Assembly: GCA_023078685.1 (NCBI GenBank)
Contig: JALGAS010000004.1
Location: 930,001 to 994,000, forward strand
Direction: 5' to 3'
Source of the DNA: Neopestalotiopsis rosae
Lineage: Eukaryota > Ascomycota > Sordariomycetes > Amphisphaeriales > Sporocadaceae
Length of the DNA stretch: 64,000 nt
In this document: positions 22,720-33,988 of the stretch, piece after piece
Numbering within the stretch: position 1 is the first letter of the stretch
How the letters are laid out: every line of letters starts with the position of its first letter
Notes under the pieces: generated by a model
The model's input: only the letters and a program-made list of their open reading frames with translations
What the model was told of the DNA's origin: nothing
Database searches by the model: none
Program-made: the position numbers and the translations under genes

Positions 22720-23427
22720 CTATTGCCCGGCAAGGGAGCAGGAAAGTCCAAGCAAGGAAAAGACCACGCCAGCACCGCCTGGTGCCCCTAGCGAGCTTGC
22801 GACTGCACCTCCAACCGTACTGAACGTACTGCAGAATCCAGGACTTCCCTCCACCTTGACCGAGGTCTCGACACCCATGAAGGCCGGGTCGGCATTGCAG
22901 TCGTCGGGATCGTACCAGTACACGGCGATCCAGTCGGGGATGGTGTAAACATCGATGGACTTGTCCGACGAGCCAAAGCAGCCGATGGACGACGTGCACG
23001 TGGTGCTGGGCGTGTACGTCTTGGTCTCCTTGGTCACGGCCTTGGACAGGGCCGTCATGAGCGCGTCGTAGAGCCCGTTGTGGATCCACACCGGGTACAG
23101 GCCGTGGGCGACCATGGAGATGTCGACGTCCTCGAGCCCCTGCGGGCTTCCCGGCTCCTGGGCCTTGCCGGTCCAGGCGTTGGGGTCGCAGCTGCCGGCG
23201 TCTGCGCACTTTGTGCCGACCTGGCTGAACAGGTCGGTCGGGTCCTGGTCGCCGAGGCTGATCTTGTTGTCACTGTAGTGGACGGCAAGGTTGCCCAGGG
23301 CGTTGACGGTTGTGTCGACGGCCACGTCACATGTGGTGCGTTTGTTCTTGAGGGCTGGTGTTGGCGTGGCTAGGGCAGTGCCTGCCAAGTAAAGTACGAG
23401 CGGAGCCAGAACACTGGAAGAATACAT
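22720..23427 (-). CDS. Small secreted protein with eight cysteines, unknown function
   Basis: This single-exon frame encodes 235 residues from an ATG at 23427. A clear signal peptide (MYSSSVLAPLVLYLAGTALA) is followed by a short propeptide ending in the Kex2-type site KNKR, just before the first cysteine. The mature part has eight cysteines, an even number suiting four disulfides, in a mixed-polarity domain with WIAVYWYDPDDCNADP, and ends in a hydrophobic glycine-rich tail (GVVFSLLGLSCSLAGQ). I do not recognise the family. The features fit an extracellular or wall-associated protein, and effector-like roles are possible but only inferred. It converges on the SNF2 gene with 85 bp between stops. 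Confidence 0.75.
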   Translation of the reverse strand: MYSSSVLAPLVLYLAGTALATPTPALKNKRTTCDVAVDTTVNALGNLAVHYSDNKISLGDQDPTDLFSQVGTKCADAGSCDPNAWTGKAQEPGSPQGLEDVDISMVAHGLYPVWIHNGLYDALMTALSKAVTKETKTYTPSTTCTSSIGCFGSSDKSIDVYTIPDWIAVYWYDPDDCNADPAFMGVETSVKVEGSPGFCSTFSTVGGAVASSLGAPGGAGVVFSLLGLSCSLAGQ

Positions 23428-26400
23428 CGTGATTGATGTCTGGTGAATGTCTTTTGAAACTGGAGGTTTGTTTCGAGCTGTCTTGTAGACGCAATAGCAG
23501 GCGAAAGGCTGAATTGGAAGCGTGGATAGAAGTCTTGGTTTGATGAAGATGGTGTTATTGTATTGATACGATTCAAGTTTAACAGGACGAACTCGGGATA
23601 TTTATACGTTTTCAACCGTTATCATCTCAAGGCAAGGCGAGTGCACAAGTATCTCGAAACGTCACTGGTACCACGAAATGTCGCTGGCATCTGCCTTGTC
23701 ATTCACTAAACTTGTTCCGTGATTTCTGAGCGGATTCCGCTTATGCGGCATGGCTGAAGGAAATATTCTTCATTTAGGATTGAATGCTTGAAATCATCGC
23801 GGGAAAGAGAAAATGATCGTCAATGTTGGATTTAGTATCACTCGCCTATACTCACTCAGCCTCATTAGGTTGTGCATTCACAATACTTCTGAACGGTTAT
23901 ACCTTAGGAGATCCTGCTCTCGTAATCCAATTATAGGCTTGCGCCGTCGACGTCACGGATGTAGACAGGGATGATGATCCCAAAAGCTTAACGTGAGCCA
24001 AGTCCGCAACTTGGTGTCAGTTGAAGATTGAGTACATACCAAGCATGATTTGAGAGGCTCTGGCTTGGCGATGCACTTTTAACGTTATAAGGGTTCAATC
24101 ATGCTACATCTTGGCATTATACCTGCTATTGGCTCATATGATATACTGACACTTACTGACATTCGGTGATGATGATAGCCCATCATTGTGCTGACCATCT
24201 CCCCCAATAATCTACAACAGCACAACATTTCGCCTCTCAATACTTTCCCATGGAAAACCACAGTTTCCCCTGTGTCAATGACTAAAATTAGCAAAGAAAT
24301 CGTTCTGTCCATTCATCGATGACGTTTGGCGATCCAAATACTACCTTCTCGATCCTTCGCCTGGGGGCGCTTGACCGAAAGATACATGGCGCGGCACAGG
24401 ATCTCAGCCGACAGGGATGTAGACATGTAGCGGCCGCAAGGCTCCCGAGGACCTTTGAAGAAATCAATCAGGGGAAACGACTTTCCGATACTTAGATCAT
24501 CAGTTCTAACCATAGTATACTATTGGCGACGCGTTCCCGCTCGGTACGGCTAGGAGCCCGTGTCTCAATCCTTGGTGATGAAAATGGCAGCCCTGGCTTA
24601 CCTACGCTCGCCTAGGTATTTTGGGTATGTTTTCTTTCTGCACCTACAGGGCAGAGTGGCAAGAGTCAGAATTGCTTTTGGATACAAATGAGCCTTGTGG
24701 CGCCATGAACGCCTGATCTTTGCTGATGTAGGAATTCTTTTGGATTGTGATTAGGTAATGTCTCAGAATTTCTTGGGCGATGTCCTAGCCTTGCAAGCTC
24801 AGATCAGCAATTTTTTCTTTAGCTGATCGACAATGGCAAGTCATCCACGGCTGCGAGCGCAGCTGAAGAAGATGTATGGCATCACAATGCGAGCAAGAAC
24901 GATTGTGTTCTCGTAATGACGCAGGCTTCCAAAATTATCACCCCTATTGCTGGAATTTTAGTGAGACACGTGCGGCACTGCCGGCCTGCTCGGTGTGGTC
25001 AATGATATCGATATAGTACACCCCAGTCTCGATATAGCGATTTTCGTTTGCAAAAGGTTTTATCGGTACAGCAAAGACAGCGTTATAGAATAAGTGGGGT
25101 TACCCAGTGGACCAAAAAGTCTCTGGGCTCTGATTGGCCGATTACTAGACCACCACCTGGAAAATCAGAGGGGGGAACCCCCGTAAAGCCCCCCGGGAAC
25201 CACGACACACCTAATAAAATCTGCTACCATATAACGATACCTGCAAAAATCCACTGATTTATATCGGTTAATCTAGTAAAGTGAATACAGGGGTATTTAT
25301 CGTTAATGCACAGCTAAATATTCGTTTGCAAGCAGTGGCAACGGTACAAACTAGAATCGTTAGCTAACTGAAATCGTCTTAACGAGAGTTGGGTGTAGTG
25401 AGCATGTACGCAATGATGGACTGTCAGTCATTGTCTCAATGGCCATCGACAGTGTTTGCCTCGCAGTTTGCTGTTGAATCATTTGACACAGTGGGATCAG
25501 CGGGACTTTCGTGCTTTTGCTTCCAAGTGTCATCTCTACGTACTACCAAGAAGTGATTGTGTCAAAAACCTTGCGCAAAAGCTGCACACTTTCATCTCTC
25601 CAGTGACACGGAAAATTGATCACGACAGAGCGTCGTTCCGCAAAGGCCAAGAACCGCTTCAGACGCGTGTCTCGCACAAGACTTGGGTCGTCGTCGTTGA
25701 AGAACGGGCTTCTGCGGAGCCTCGCAAACCCGAATCTTTACATACACAATCAACATGATCCTAGGGCCCGGGTATAGTGTGAGGGCCCTCTTTCGAAGAT
25801 TTAACAAAGCCGAGCAAGACCGCCGAGCGTCGAGTTATCAACTTTTTGGTCCAATCAAAGAACAAGCCACGAACTTTTCAATTGACTTTTGTGGTTCCTG
25901 TGTCCTCCTGGCGAGTTCCCTCTCGGATGTCCCCTGTCTAGTCTCCGCTCCAGACCCAACAGTGCTAAGAAAGAAGTGGATATATATCACGACTAGGTCG
26001 TCCGCGGATAGCCGAGAGGAATGCTATAGTCTTCCGGATTCGGTCTTGTGGATTGGGCGGTGATGAGAGGTACTGGTCAGTTTTATCATATTTGGTAACA
26101 GTTATCGAAAAAGCACCCAATATCGCCTGTGGGGAATCGTGTCAATAGTATTTGCTGTGTTGATCACGAGGACAAGTCAGCCTCTGAGGATGTGGATCCA
26201 CGTACGAAGAGTGCAGATTGGTATACCGTGTCGTGCTTCATGCCGAATCCTTGGGGCAGACAGTGGTGGAAATGGCAATGCATTGCGCAACATCTACAGG
26301 ACTTTCTCACATGCACACGACTGAAGACAATTATTTAGAAAATAGTGTCATTCCTCTATTGATGATACTAGCCATAATCACGAGGTTCATTAGACCATCG

Positions 26401-26642
26401 TTGTCTCCCTCCCCACCACTCTATCTGTGAACAGTCTTGCAGTCAACGTGCGCAAACTTTGGTATCGCTCATCCTCTTTTGGTCATGATGTGAACAAAAC
26501 GCCTCGATTTCGCCAATAACGCTCTCAAACTCCCTAAACACCATATCGCTCAAACCAATGCATGAGGAAAAAAATAGGAAAAACACACAAAACTCCAGTA
26601 GATGCTTCAATGTTTGCAATGTGATAGCATGCTTGCTTTCTT
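23428..26642. other. 3.2-kb gene-poor interval
   Basis: I see no supportable gene. Short readings (for example 25456-25758, 25755-26063, 26129-26338) show no domains. A GGGGTTACCCAGTGG string near 25096-25110 recurs in near-identical form around 51704-51717. The interval may hold worn mobile-element remains, but no transposase is readable. Confidence 0.4.
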
Positions 26643-28193
26643 TTAGGCACGGCCCAGAGACGCCCAGAAGCGTCTCTTGAGCTCACCCCACATGGCATCG
26701 CGGCCGGTGCGGGTGCGCTGGACGGCGTCCTTGTTCTCGTTGGCGCGGCGCAGCAGGTACTTCATGCACTCGCCCGTGGTGCCCCAGACAATGTACTTGT
26801 AGGCCTTTGTGCTGTCGTCGACGGAGCTGTCCCGGTCGTCGCGCTGCTTGACGCACACGAGCTCGCAGCTCACGTCGTCGGCCATGCCCTGCAGCTGCGC
26901 AATCGCCAGCTCGCCCGCGGGACCCTTGGAAGGGTAGGTCGTCGGTGCGGGGATGGGGATCGAGTCGCGGACGGCGCGGGCGCGGCGCACCGACTCGAGG
27001 TTGTGTGAGCCCAGGAGGATCGAGACGAGGGGGTACTCAACGTCCTGCTTGAGAATGTCGTTCCACTCGCGGCGGATCAGCGACTCGGTGATGGCATCGT
27101 AGTACTTATCCGTGTCCTCCTTGGTGTCGTGGATGATTTGGCGGGGGTCGGCTCCGAGGTAGGCGCCACGGACGAGCTTGATTCCGAGAGTGAAGCCATC
27201 CTTGGCAGCAGCCAAGAGGTGCGAGCCGAGGACGGCAGGGCAGGCCTTGAGGTAGGCCTGGTAGGTACCGTAGATCAGAGCATGGCCGGGAACAGTGTTG
27301 TACTTGCGCTGGTACTCGAGGGTCCAGTCGTCAATACCGGCCTGCAGGGCAGTCTGCTCAGCGTCGAACAAGAGAGGAATGTTGCGCTCGCGAGCATAGT
27401 CGCAGACCTGGTCAATGCCGGCGCGGAGCTCCTTGGGAGGGGGCAGTCGGTTCTTGAGGGCGTAGAGGGCCTGTCGTCCAGCGCCGGTAAACTTGAGCGC
27501 AACAAAGTCGCCGGGCTGAGCCAGACGGACCGTCTCCAAGGTACCAGTAGTCCAGGGTCCAATCTCCTTCTCAACGCACTCGTCCTTCTCGAGGCCTTGG
27601 TCGCAAGCGGTCAAGTTCTCGGTTTGCGACTTGGAAAGAACCACCTCTTTGGCGTAACCAAGAATGACACCAGTGAAACCCATCTTCCTCAGACCATCCA
27701 CAGTTTGACGAACCTCGCCAGCATTCTCACCAGCGCAGAATTGTGCGTAAAAGGTCTTCTTCAAGAACCAGCCGAGGATAGCGTTCTTGTCGGGGTTAAG
27801 AATCGGGTTCTCGGTGTGTGCGAGAACGTTCATGGCAGCCAGCGAAGGCGGTAGGAGGATTGGCGAAGAAGAAATGGTTGTCGTGGCGAGCGTACGGAGG
27901 ACCGTAGGCAGCGGAAGAACGGAAAGAGGTACAATCTTCTTCTTGGCGGCCATCTTTGCTTCCTCTGCGAACTGAGACTTGAGCTCGGAAATGGACTTGG
28001 TGTCAATGATTGAGATATCCTGAGCAGTTTTCGAGGTCGAGTGAAGGTGGCGTCTGGCAGTCTCGGTAGGTTCCAAGGCAGGTCGCGTTGTCGCGAAAGA
28101 CCGAGCTACTAGGAAGACATATGATTGATGTTTAACAATCGTCAAAGACGAGGGAATGGCCAATGGCCTTCCCGCCAATGGGGTCTGCAGCAT
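26643..28193 (-). CDS. Proline dehydrogenase (proline oxidase), mitochondrial
   Basis: One uninterrupted frame gives 516 residues. The first about 60 residues are rich in Ser, Thr, Arg and Ala with few acids (FATTRPALEPTETARRHLHS), as expected of a mitochondrial presequence. The catalytic barrel is recognised by the flavin and substrate motifs IKLVRGAYLGADPR, PLVSILLGSHN, LQGMADDVSCEL and the C-terminal signature YLLRRANEN, whose two arginines bind the proline carboxylate. The enzyme oxidises proline to pyrroline-5-carboxylate on the mitochondrial inner membrane and passes electrons to quinone (PUT1/prnD function). Length is close to that of fungal orthologues. No partner gene of a prn cluster (permease, P5C dehydrogenase, prnA) lies nearby. 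Confidence 0.93.
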   Translation of the reverse strand: MLQTPLAGRPLAIPSSLTIVKHQSYVFLVARSFATTRPALEPTETARRHLHSTSKTAQDISIIDTKSISELKSQFAEEAKMAAKKKIVPLSVLPLPTVLRTLATTTISSSPILLPPSLAAMNVLAHTENPILNPDKNAILGWFLKKTFYAQFCAGENAGEVRQTVDGLRKMGFTGVILGYAKEVVLSKSQTENLTACDQGLEKDECVEKEIGPWTTGTLETVRLAQPGDFVALKFTGAGRQALYALKNRLPPPKELRAGIDQVCDYARERNIPLLFDAEQTALQAGIDDWTLEYQRKYNTVPGHALIYGTYQAYLKACPAVLGSHLLAAAKDGFTLGIKLVRGAYLGADPRQIIHDTKEDTDKYYDAITESLIRREWNDILKQDVEYPLVSILLGSHNLESVRRARAVRDSIPIPAPTTYPSKGPAGELAIAQLQGMADDVSCELVCVKQRDDRDSSVDDSTKAYKYIVWGTTGECMKYLLRRANENKDAVQRTRTGRDAMWGELKRRFWASLGRA

Positions 28194-29657
28194 TGTTGTC
28201 GTTTGTTGTGTGAGTTGAATTGTTTCTCTTGTCGCAACAATGAAGAAATTCGAAGGAGCTCAAGTAGAAGGAGCCGGAAGGTAATATTGAAGTACTAAGC
28301 AGAGACACAAGCAAGACAAGTCCAGAATATGAGGTCAAGACTGAAGTTTAAAATCCTTGGGTAGATAAAGGGAGGAGGGTAAAGGGTCTATAAATCTACC
28401 TTTTGGGGAGACATTCTGACGACAGTGGCTAAGCTGATAGGTGTATGTCCAGATGGCTCGTGCCTGCCTCCGATTATCGCAATCAATGGAAACACGGTCG
28501 TAGAAATGAGGCACGTAAGATTGGCGTAGCCCGTGTACTCGATAGTAATGCATAGCAGCTTTCCCCCTGCCTTTCCTTGGCCCGGCCGCGCCTTGGCCTG
28601 TATGGAAATCAATACAATCATTGATGAATCGACGCTTTCACAGCAGTTGTCTTATCACGTAGCGTCACGTGGGTGGGGAGCACGATGCTCAAGAATGCCG
28701 CCTATAGCCGGATGCGATAACCCTCGATTGACCAATCATGAGCGTTACCGTTGCTGGCCGCCGCATGCACACGCGAGACAGTAAGCGCAGCAGGAGGGGA
28801 CCAACTCTATTTAGAGGATAGCTTCTGGTTCCACGACCCCAGCGAAGGTTCAGCATGCCAGAGATTCCCGTGTGCCGTGTCAGTGCTTCGCGCCACTGCT
28901 CAAGCGTGCTCGGCTCCAAATCATCAAGCTCGGCTCAGAGTGGAGCTAGTCATTACTTTTTATCTTGCTCCTTTGTGGGGAAAGGGAGCTTCTTTGTTCG
29001 ATGCCTTTGCTTGGCTCTTGACAATTGGCTGGGCCCTGGTCTGGTGGTTGAGAGAGATCTCTTGGGCTTTGTCGGCACTTTGCAGCAGCCAGCCCTGTAT
29101 GTAACAGTACTGTACCGAGTTTCTTGCCAAACCCGGTTCGTGGGGGTCCGACTGCCTGCTGCTGGATAGACAGCCGGGGATCGTCTACTGTACGGTGAAA
29201 GCCAGATTGCCGAATGGTATGCAACTTGTGGTAATCGCTGATGGCTATCTGTGGTCGTTATCCGACTGAGTCGCGCAATGCAACAAGCTGAACAGTCCTG
29301 CAAGCCCACAAAGGTTTGATCCACTTTGACAATAGGCTCCGGCAGCGCAATGCGAAGAGGCTGGCGGGCAAATCGTGCATGCAAAGAAAACGGTCACCTT
29401 TGCTAGCCGGGTCTGTGTCCTACTTGAATCTGTAGGTAACTTTCTGCCAATGTTTGATTTGGCAACAGTCAGCGATATAATATTGTCCCCGGGATAAAGT
29501 GGGCTCTCCAGACAGATCGGGTTCCAGATATGTGTTGGGGGATTGTCGTGCAATTTGACGACTTCTGCTTCTTCCCATGAATAACCGAGCGGTAATACTA
29601 ATGTGGACCCATTCACCACTCGCCATCTCCATTGCAATGGCACGATGATGGAGAGTA
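28194..29657. other. Intergenic region upstream of proline dehydrogenase
   Basis: No gene supported. A CCAAT-type ACCAATCATGAGCG lies near 28730 and a GTCACGTG E-box near 28664. Overlapping readings on both strands at 28751-29384 lack family features. Confidence 0.4.
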
Positions 29658-30408
29658 TTACATGATATCTTCTTGTTGCGTTTGTGCGCCGCTGCCGCCG
29701 CCGACATGCCGCCGTATGAACTCGATGTAGCCAACGGGCCGACCTTTTGCCAGCGAGAGGAGATCCTGAACGCCGCCATACACGAACCCAACAATCAATC
29801 CCTTCCGTGCCGTTCTCGCACTTTCGGCCGCTGAGAATCGATCTGCAAATTTAAGCCGAGTTAGCAAATGATGATGCAAGCACCGGAGACGCACTCGGGC
29901 GAGCCATACTTATTAAACTGAAACCGCCTGCTACGGCCAAACTGGCAGCAACGGTGTTGAACATATCCTTGGAGCCTCGGTACACGTCGAATAGATTTTC
30001 CGTGCAGAACATGGCCGATGTGATTAAGCTTAAGCGCAGTCCATTGCGGAAGCCCTCCTTCAACCCGCCAAACATAAGGTGGTAATTCTTGCTCTTGTGG
30101 TACAAATACCACCCGGTAGTAGTTGTGGGCAGTTTGTGTGCGTGCTCAGCTCTGAATCGTAGACCGGCCATTTGACTGCCGTGCGCGAGGCCCAGCGTCA
30201 TGCCCATGCCAAAGGCGGCCAGTGCAGCTCCTGGTATCCGGACCATGGGCGGTAGCGATAGTCGCGATTCTCTCCATAGCCTCTCGTACTCTTCCCGGGT
30301 CGGTTTTATGCGACCGTCTCTTGTCTGTAATTCTGTGCGCCTTCGTTTTCGCTCGTCGATCTGCACCAACGCCTTTTGGTCCTCGTACACTTGGGGTTGC
30401 GACGACAT
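29658..30408 (-). CDS. Tim17/Tim22/Tim23-family-like membrane protein
   Basis: Two exons, 29910-30408 and 29658-29842, joined in phase 1 across a 67-bp intron (CTAAC branch site), give 227 residues. The N-terminal 55 residues are charged and cytosol-like. The remainder has short glycine-rich hydrophobic helices: IPGAALAAFGMGMTLGLAHG, LRLSLITSAMFCTENLF, FNTVAASLAVAGGFSLI and GLIVGFVYGGVQDLLSL. This four-helix glycine-rich pattern, with an Arg-rich loop between helices 3 and 4 (RFSAAESARTARKG), is that of the Tim17/22/23 superfamily in the mitochondrial inner membrane. It is not clearly Tim17, Tim22 or Tim23 themselves. A complex I or other family member is possible. Confidence 0.65.
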
Positions 30409-31265
30409 GCTCGATTTTGGGCGCCCCGGCTGGGCTTTCGTACTGGCAGCTTCCCTGCTATGGGCAGCAATCGAATGTCGGGAGAGCTCTTGGTAATCGT
30501 GAAGTAAGAGCAGTCAATGCGTGTTGATCAGATTGGCTCGCTTATGCGACAATTCGTAGGATCGTGCGATGTTTCGTCAGTGAATCCCGAATGTTTGTTA
30601 TCGATATGGGCATGGAGATTTGGAGCTGTCGACTTGTCCGAATTATGCTCAGCTCTTGGACTGGGTGTCCAAAAATGAATCACCCTTTCAAAGAAAGTGG
30701 GGCATGACCAGCGATGCAATTGCAACGCCATGTTGCTAATTTCGACAACCCTTCAAAATACTACTCAAACCATAATGGATACAATCCATATCGACTGATA
30801 CAATTCTCGCGTGAACGGCAGGAATATAACCGGTGCATTGTTATCAGGTGATGGCGTACAATGTAGGACTTGTGATCTTTCAGGAATGTCGCAAGAAATT
30901 GCACGGCGTCAGGGGTGATGGTCAAGCATAAGCACCAGCGCCGAGCCTCTCATCCAATGGTTCCTGATCAAGACATATGTTTTTCTCGTAGGACTTACAA
31001 TTTACAAGGCTCCAGCGTTATTCTTGCGTTGAGCTGAAAGCCTGAGACCCATCAATGGAAACGCTCGCCTCGTAAGTACCTCCTTTACAGGGAGCGATAG
31101 CCTACCTATGTATGTACTGCGCCGCACAGCAGAATTGGCTTCCACACAGGCATGCTGGCATATATCTACAACCACTTGCCACAACAGAACATATCGTCTT
31201 GTGACACTTTCTTTCAAGGGGGGGAAGGTTCGGAGACATAGCAATCAACGCCCTTGGTTGCAATC
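30409..31265. other. Divergent intergenic region
   Basis: It separates the Tim17-like gene from the multispan unknown. I see nothing else in it. Confidence 0.4.
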
Positions 31266-32695
31266 ATGGATTTCTTTACGCGTTACGATGTACACCCAGT
31301 GAACTTCAACAGTAAATGTATTCCCTTCACAGAATGGATCTCCCTTCTGACTTTATGCTTGGCACCACTGATTGTTCACGTTGCATCGGGATCAACATCT
31401 GTATCCTGTCTGGCAACACGAAGGCCTCGGTGGTACGATCATGTGTGCCATTACAACCCAACATCCATCTTGTGGCGCTATGCCACCATTACCGATCGGA
31501 GGATTCGAGCTCTGTACTGGACCAATTCTGATTTGGCTGCCAGCAATGCCATTTTCTGGACGGAAGAAGGTTGGGATGGTCGAGAACATAGTAGGTCACT
31601 CCCAAGATCTGGCCTGGTCTGAAGATCTCTCGGAGATCTAAGATAATTCTCGCTGTTGCTTCGTCCAGACAGTCTCTGGCAGACTACTCCACGCTTCCTC
31701 AAGTCGTTTTAATGTACTGGCAAACGGGTGTGCTAATGACGGACCATATAGTGATAGAACGTGCCGCCGCTTATTGCGCTCATTTGCCTGGACACCCTCA
31801 TGCTGAGCTGATTTCGAGCACAATGATGAAGACTGTGATCGCAGTAGCGCAGGGTGTTGGCGCCATCTATCCTCTTGTGAACCTTTTGGCACACACTGGA
31901 ACTTACGTGGGCGGCTACGTCAACCTGCTTGGAATCGACACAGTCTTCACCCCAGTTGCAATATTTGGCCTACTCAGACTTTTCGCAGCTAGGTGGCTTA
32001 CAGAGGATTATGTATACACGCAGAGGAGCGACATACAAATGAAAACGCTTCCATCGGCCCCCGATAACGAGACCAGTAGCACAGAGCACCTCGTATCATC
32101 ACGACCTGCCTCGCCCATGAATGTCATCGCTCGCTACAGGCCGACCTCATACTGGCCATCCCGAGTGTTTCGTACCGTCTACGCCCTTATCCTACTACTG
32201 TTCTGGGGAATCAACGCCTTGTACATCATACCCTTGAATCCAGCGGCAAACACGCACGGAAGATATCTGACCGCCACCATGTTTACCACCGCGACACTCT
32301 ATTTTTATCTTTTGACTATCACCTTCCTTCTATTTCTCTATTATTTTGCTCGGGGAAGGAGCACAACGACTATTATTCCCTGCATATCATCACCATTATA
32401 TCGGCTGTATTCTTACTGCTTCTTCCTCGGCTGCTTGGCTCTCATAGCCATTGCAAGCATTGAAACCAACCAATATCCAGGTGGAGGCTATACCAGCGTA
32501 AATTGGGGAAATTTAACTGCTTGCGACTCTCTTCTCTTCCCTGTTGGTCTTCGAGGATCAATACTCACCGCTGTCACTGGTATCGTCAACCCAGATTACC
32601 CCATTGTTCATGAACCTTTGTTCACGAGCAACATATCAAATACGTCCTATACGACATGGGGTTTCACGGGATATTGCAGCGGGCATATCGTATAA
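31266..32695 (+). CDS. Multispan membrane protein, unknown function
   Basis: Two exons, 31266-31594 and 31669-32695, give 451 residues; the donor (GTCACT at 31595) is weak but is the only one found that keeps frame. The N-terminus MDFFTRYDVHPVNFNSKCIP leads to a first helix (SLLTLCLAPLIVHVASG). After a soluble loop with SILWRYATITDRRIRA come helices at AVAQGVGAIYPLVNLLA, GIDTVFTPVAIFGLLRLFAA, VYALILLLFWGINALYII, FTTATLYFYLLTITFLLFLY and YSYCFFLGCLALIAIAS, about six or seven in all. The C-terminal part carries several NxT/S sequons (NLT, NIS, NTS), so it may face outside. I do not recognise a named family; it looks like a fungus-specific integral membrane protein. Confidence 0.6.
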
Positions 32696-33514
32696 TGAAG
32701 CCTTGACGTCGTAATACGGATGTTTGGCAATTAATGGAGCTGGCTGGCCAGCCGAAAATGCTAGACAAAAGATTGGTAGAATTCAAAATTGCCCACAAAG
32801 CAAGAGTCATAGTCTTGGGAGTCATATCTGGAAAGAAAAGCACAAAAGAAGCATATCGAGCAATCGAACAAGCACAATAATGTGCCACTCTCAAGCTTAG
32901 AATAAATAATGTTGACCTTGAAACAGATCCCACATGGATATTATTGGTCATTCCACTCTTGTGCATCTATTATTATGGGCATTTGGGGAGTGATGCTTTT
33001 CATTTCAATCACTTGTATTTCCTGACCTGCATGGGCTTGATTCATCGATTCAGTTGATCGCTTGGGGTCCGGGTGCTTATGACGGGTGTCTGACCGAGTC
33101 TAGTATTTTGACCATGATTTCATGTTTATTTCTTTCCTCCAAGAAGATTATCTCAGAAGAAGAAGAGAGTTCTGTTCGACGTGCAAGACAAAGTTTCGGC
33201 GAGTAAAGAGTTGCTGCAGCTGCCTGATTGTACCTGGTAGACACCTAAGTACCTATACATATATAGTGTAGCGGCGGCCCACTGAGGTGACGAGCTATCC
33301 TGCCCCACCACTTAAGCCATTCTCACGTCCTCACGTCCTCACGTGCCGACGTGTTTGTACTGAGCATCAATCACAACGCAAACTGTGGCGACGCCTTTGC
33401 TGTCTTGAACTCATACACGACCTTCTCTTTTTTCATCGACATACCTTCGTTTCTTGCACCGCCAACTACGAATCACAGACAGGGGCACAAAAGAGAGGAA
33501 GACATCACTGCAAC
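32696..33514. other. Intergenic region before the acidic unknown
   Basis: No gene. It holds the CACGT repeat listed next. Confidence 0.4.
33322..33353 (+). promoter_or_regulatory. Tandem CTCACGTC repeats ending in CACGTG
   Basis: CTCACGT occurs three times with 8-bp spacing (33322, 33330, 33338); the third copy reads CACGTG, and CGACGTG follows. ACGT-core repeats this regular bind bZIP or bHLH factors. They lie 160-190 bp upstream of the start at 33515. Confidence 0.45.
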
Positions 33515-33988
33515 ATGGTAGTCCTACCCAAAGTCATGGCATCGTCATTGCCAGAGCACTAACAAAATTCACAGGTTCGCAGAGACAAGGTGGACGACAT
33601 TGACTTGTCGATCCGTTTCAAGTATGGCATCCACAGCATCTTCCTGTTTGTGGACTCCAACTCTCAATTCTCAGACATCGCATCGGAGCTGCTCGACATA
33701 ATACGGGAGCGCTTCCCTGACGGTCTGAAGACGGACCGTGAAGCTCCGCCCACTACAGTTCCCGACGACTCGTCGAGAATCGAGTTCGCTACTTTGAAGG
33801 TCCCGGGCGATCCCACTCAGGGTTGGGACCCGCTCCGCGCAGCTGCCGATGACAAACCCTTCGCCAAGGGCCTTAAGGACAACCAGATTGTTGCATTTGC
33901 ATTCCGCGACGATGATGACGAAGACATTGGCGAGGAGGGATTCCAGGTTGCTTTCCCGACCTATGAGGAAGAAGAGATGGAGGAATAG
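33515..33988 (+). CDS. Small acidic conserved-type protein; start codon alone in exon 1
   Basis: The best model has exon 1 holding only ATG (33515-33517), a 57-bp intron (33518-33574, with CTAAC and CACAG), and exon 2 33575-33988, giving 138 residues that start MVRRDKVDDIDLSIRFKYG. The body has a beta-rich, ubiquitin-like pattern (IDLSIRFKYGIHSIFLFVD, then a helix SDIASELLDIIRERFP, then QIVAFAFR) and a strongly acidic tail (DDDDEDIGEEGF, EEEEMEE). No signal peptide or membrane segment. I do not recognise the family or function. The frame opens without interruption into the acceptor, so an ATG further upstream in another exon is the main alternative. Confidence 0.6.

Noticed and set aside
25456..26338. 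Chain of short plus-strand frames in the 3.2-kb gap
   Set aside because: They do not join through good splice sites and show no transposase or other domain.
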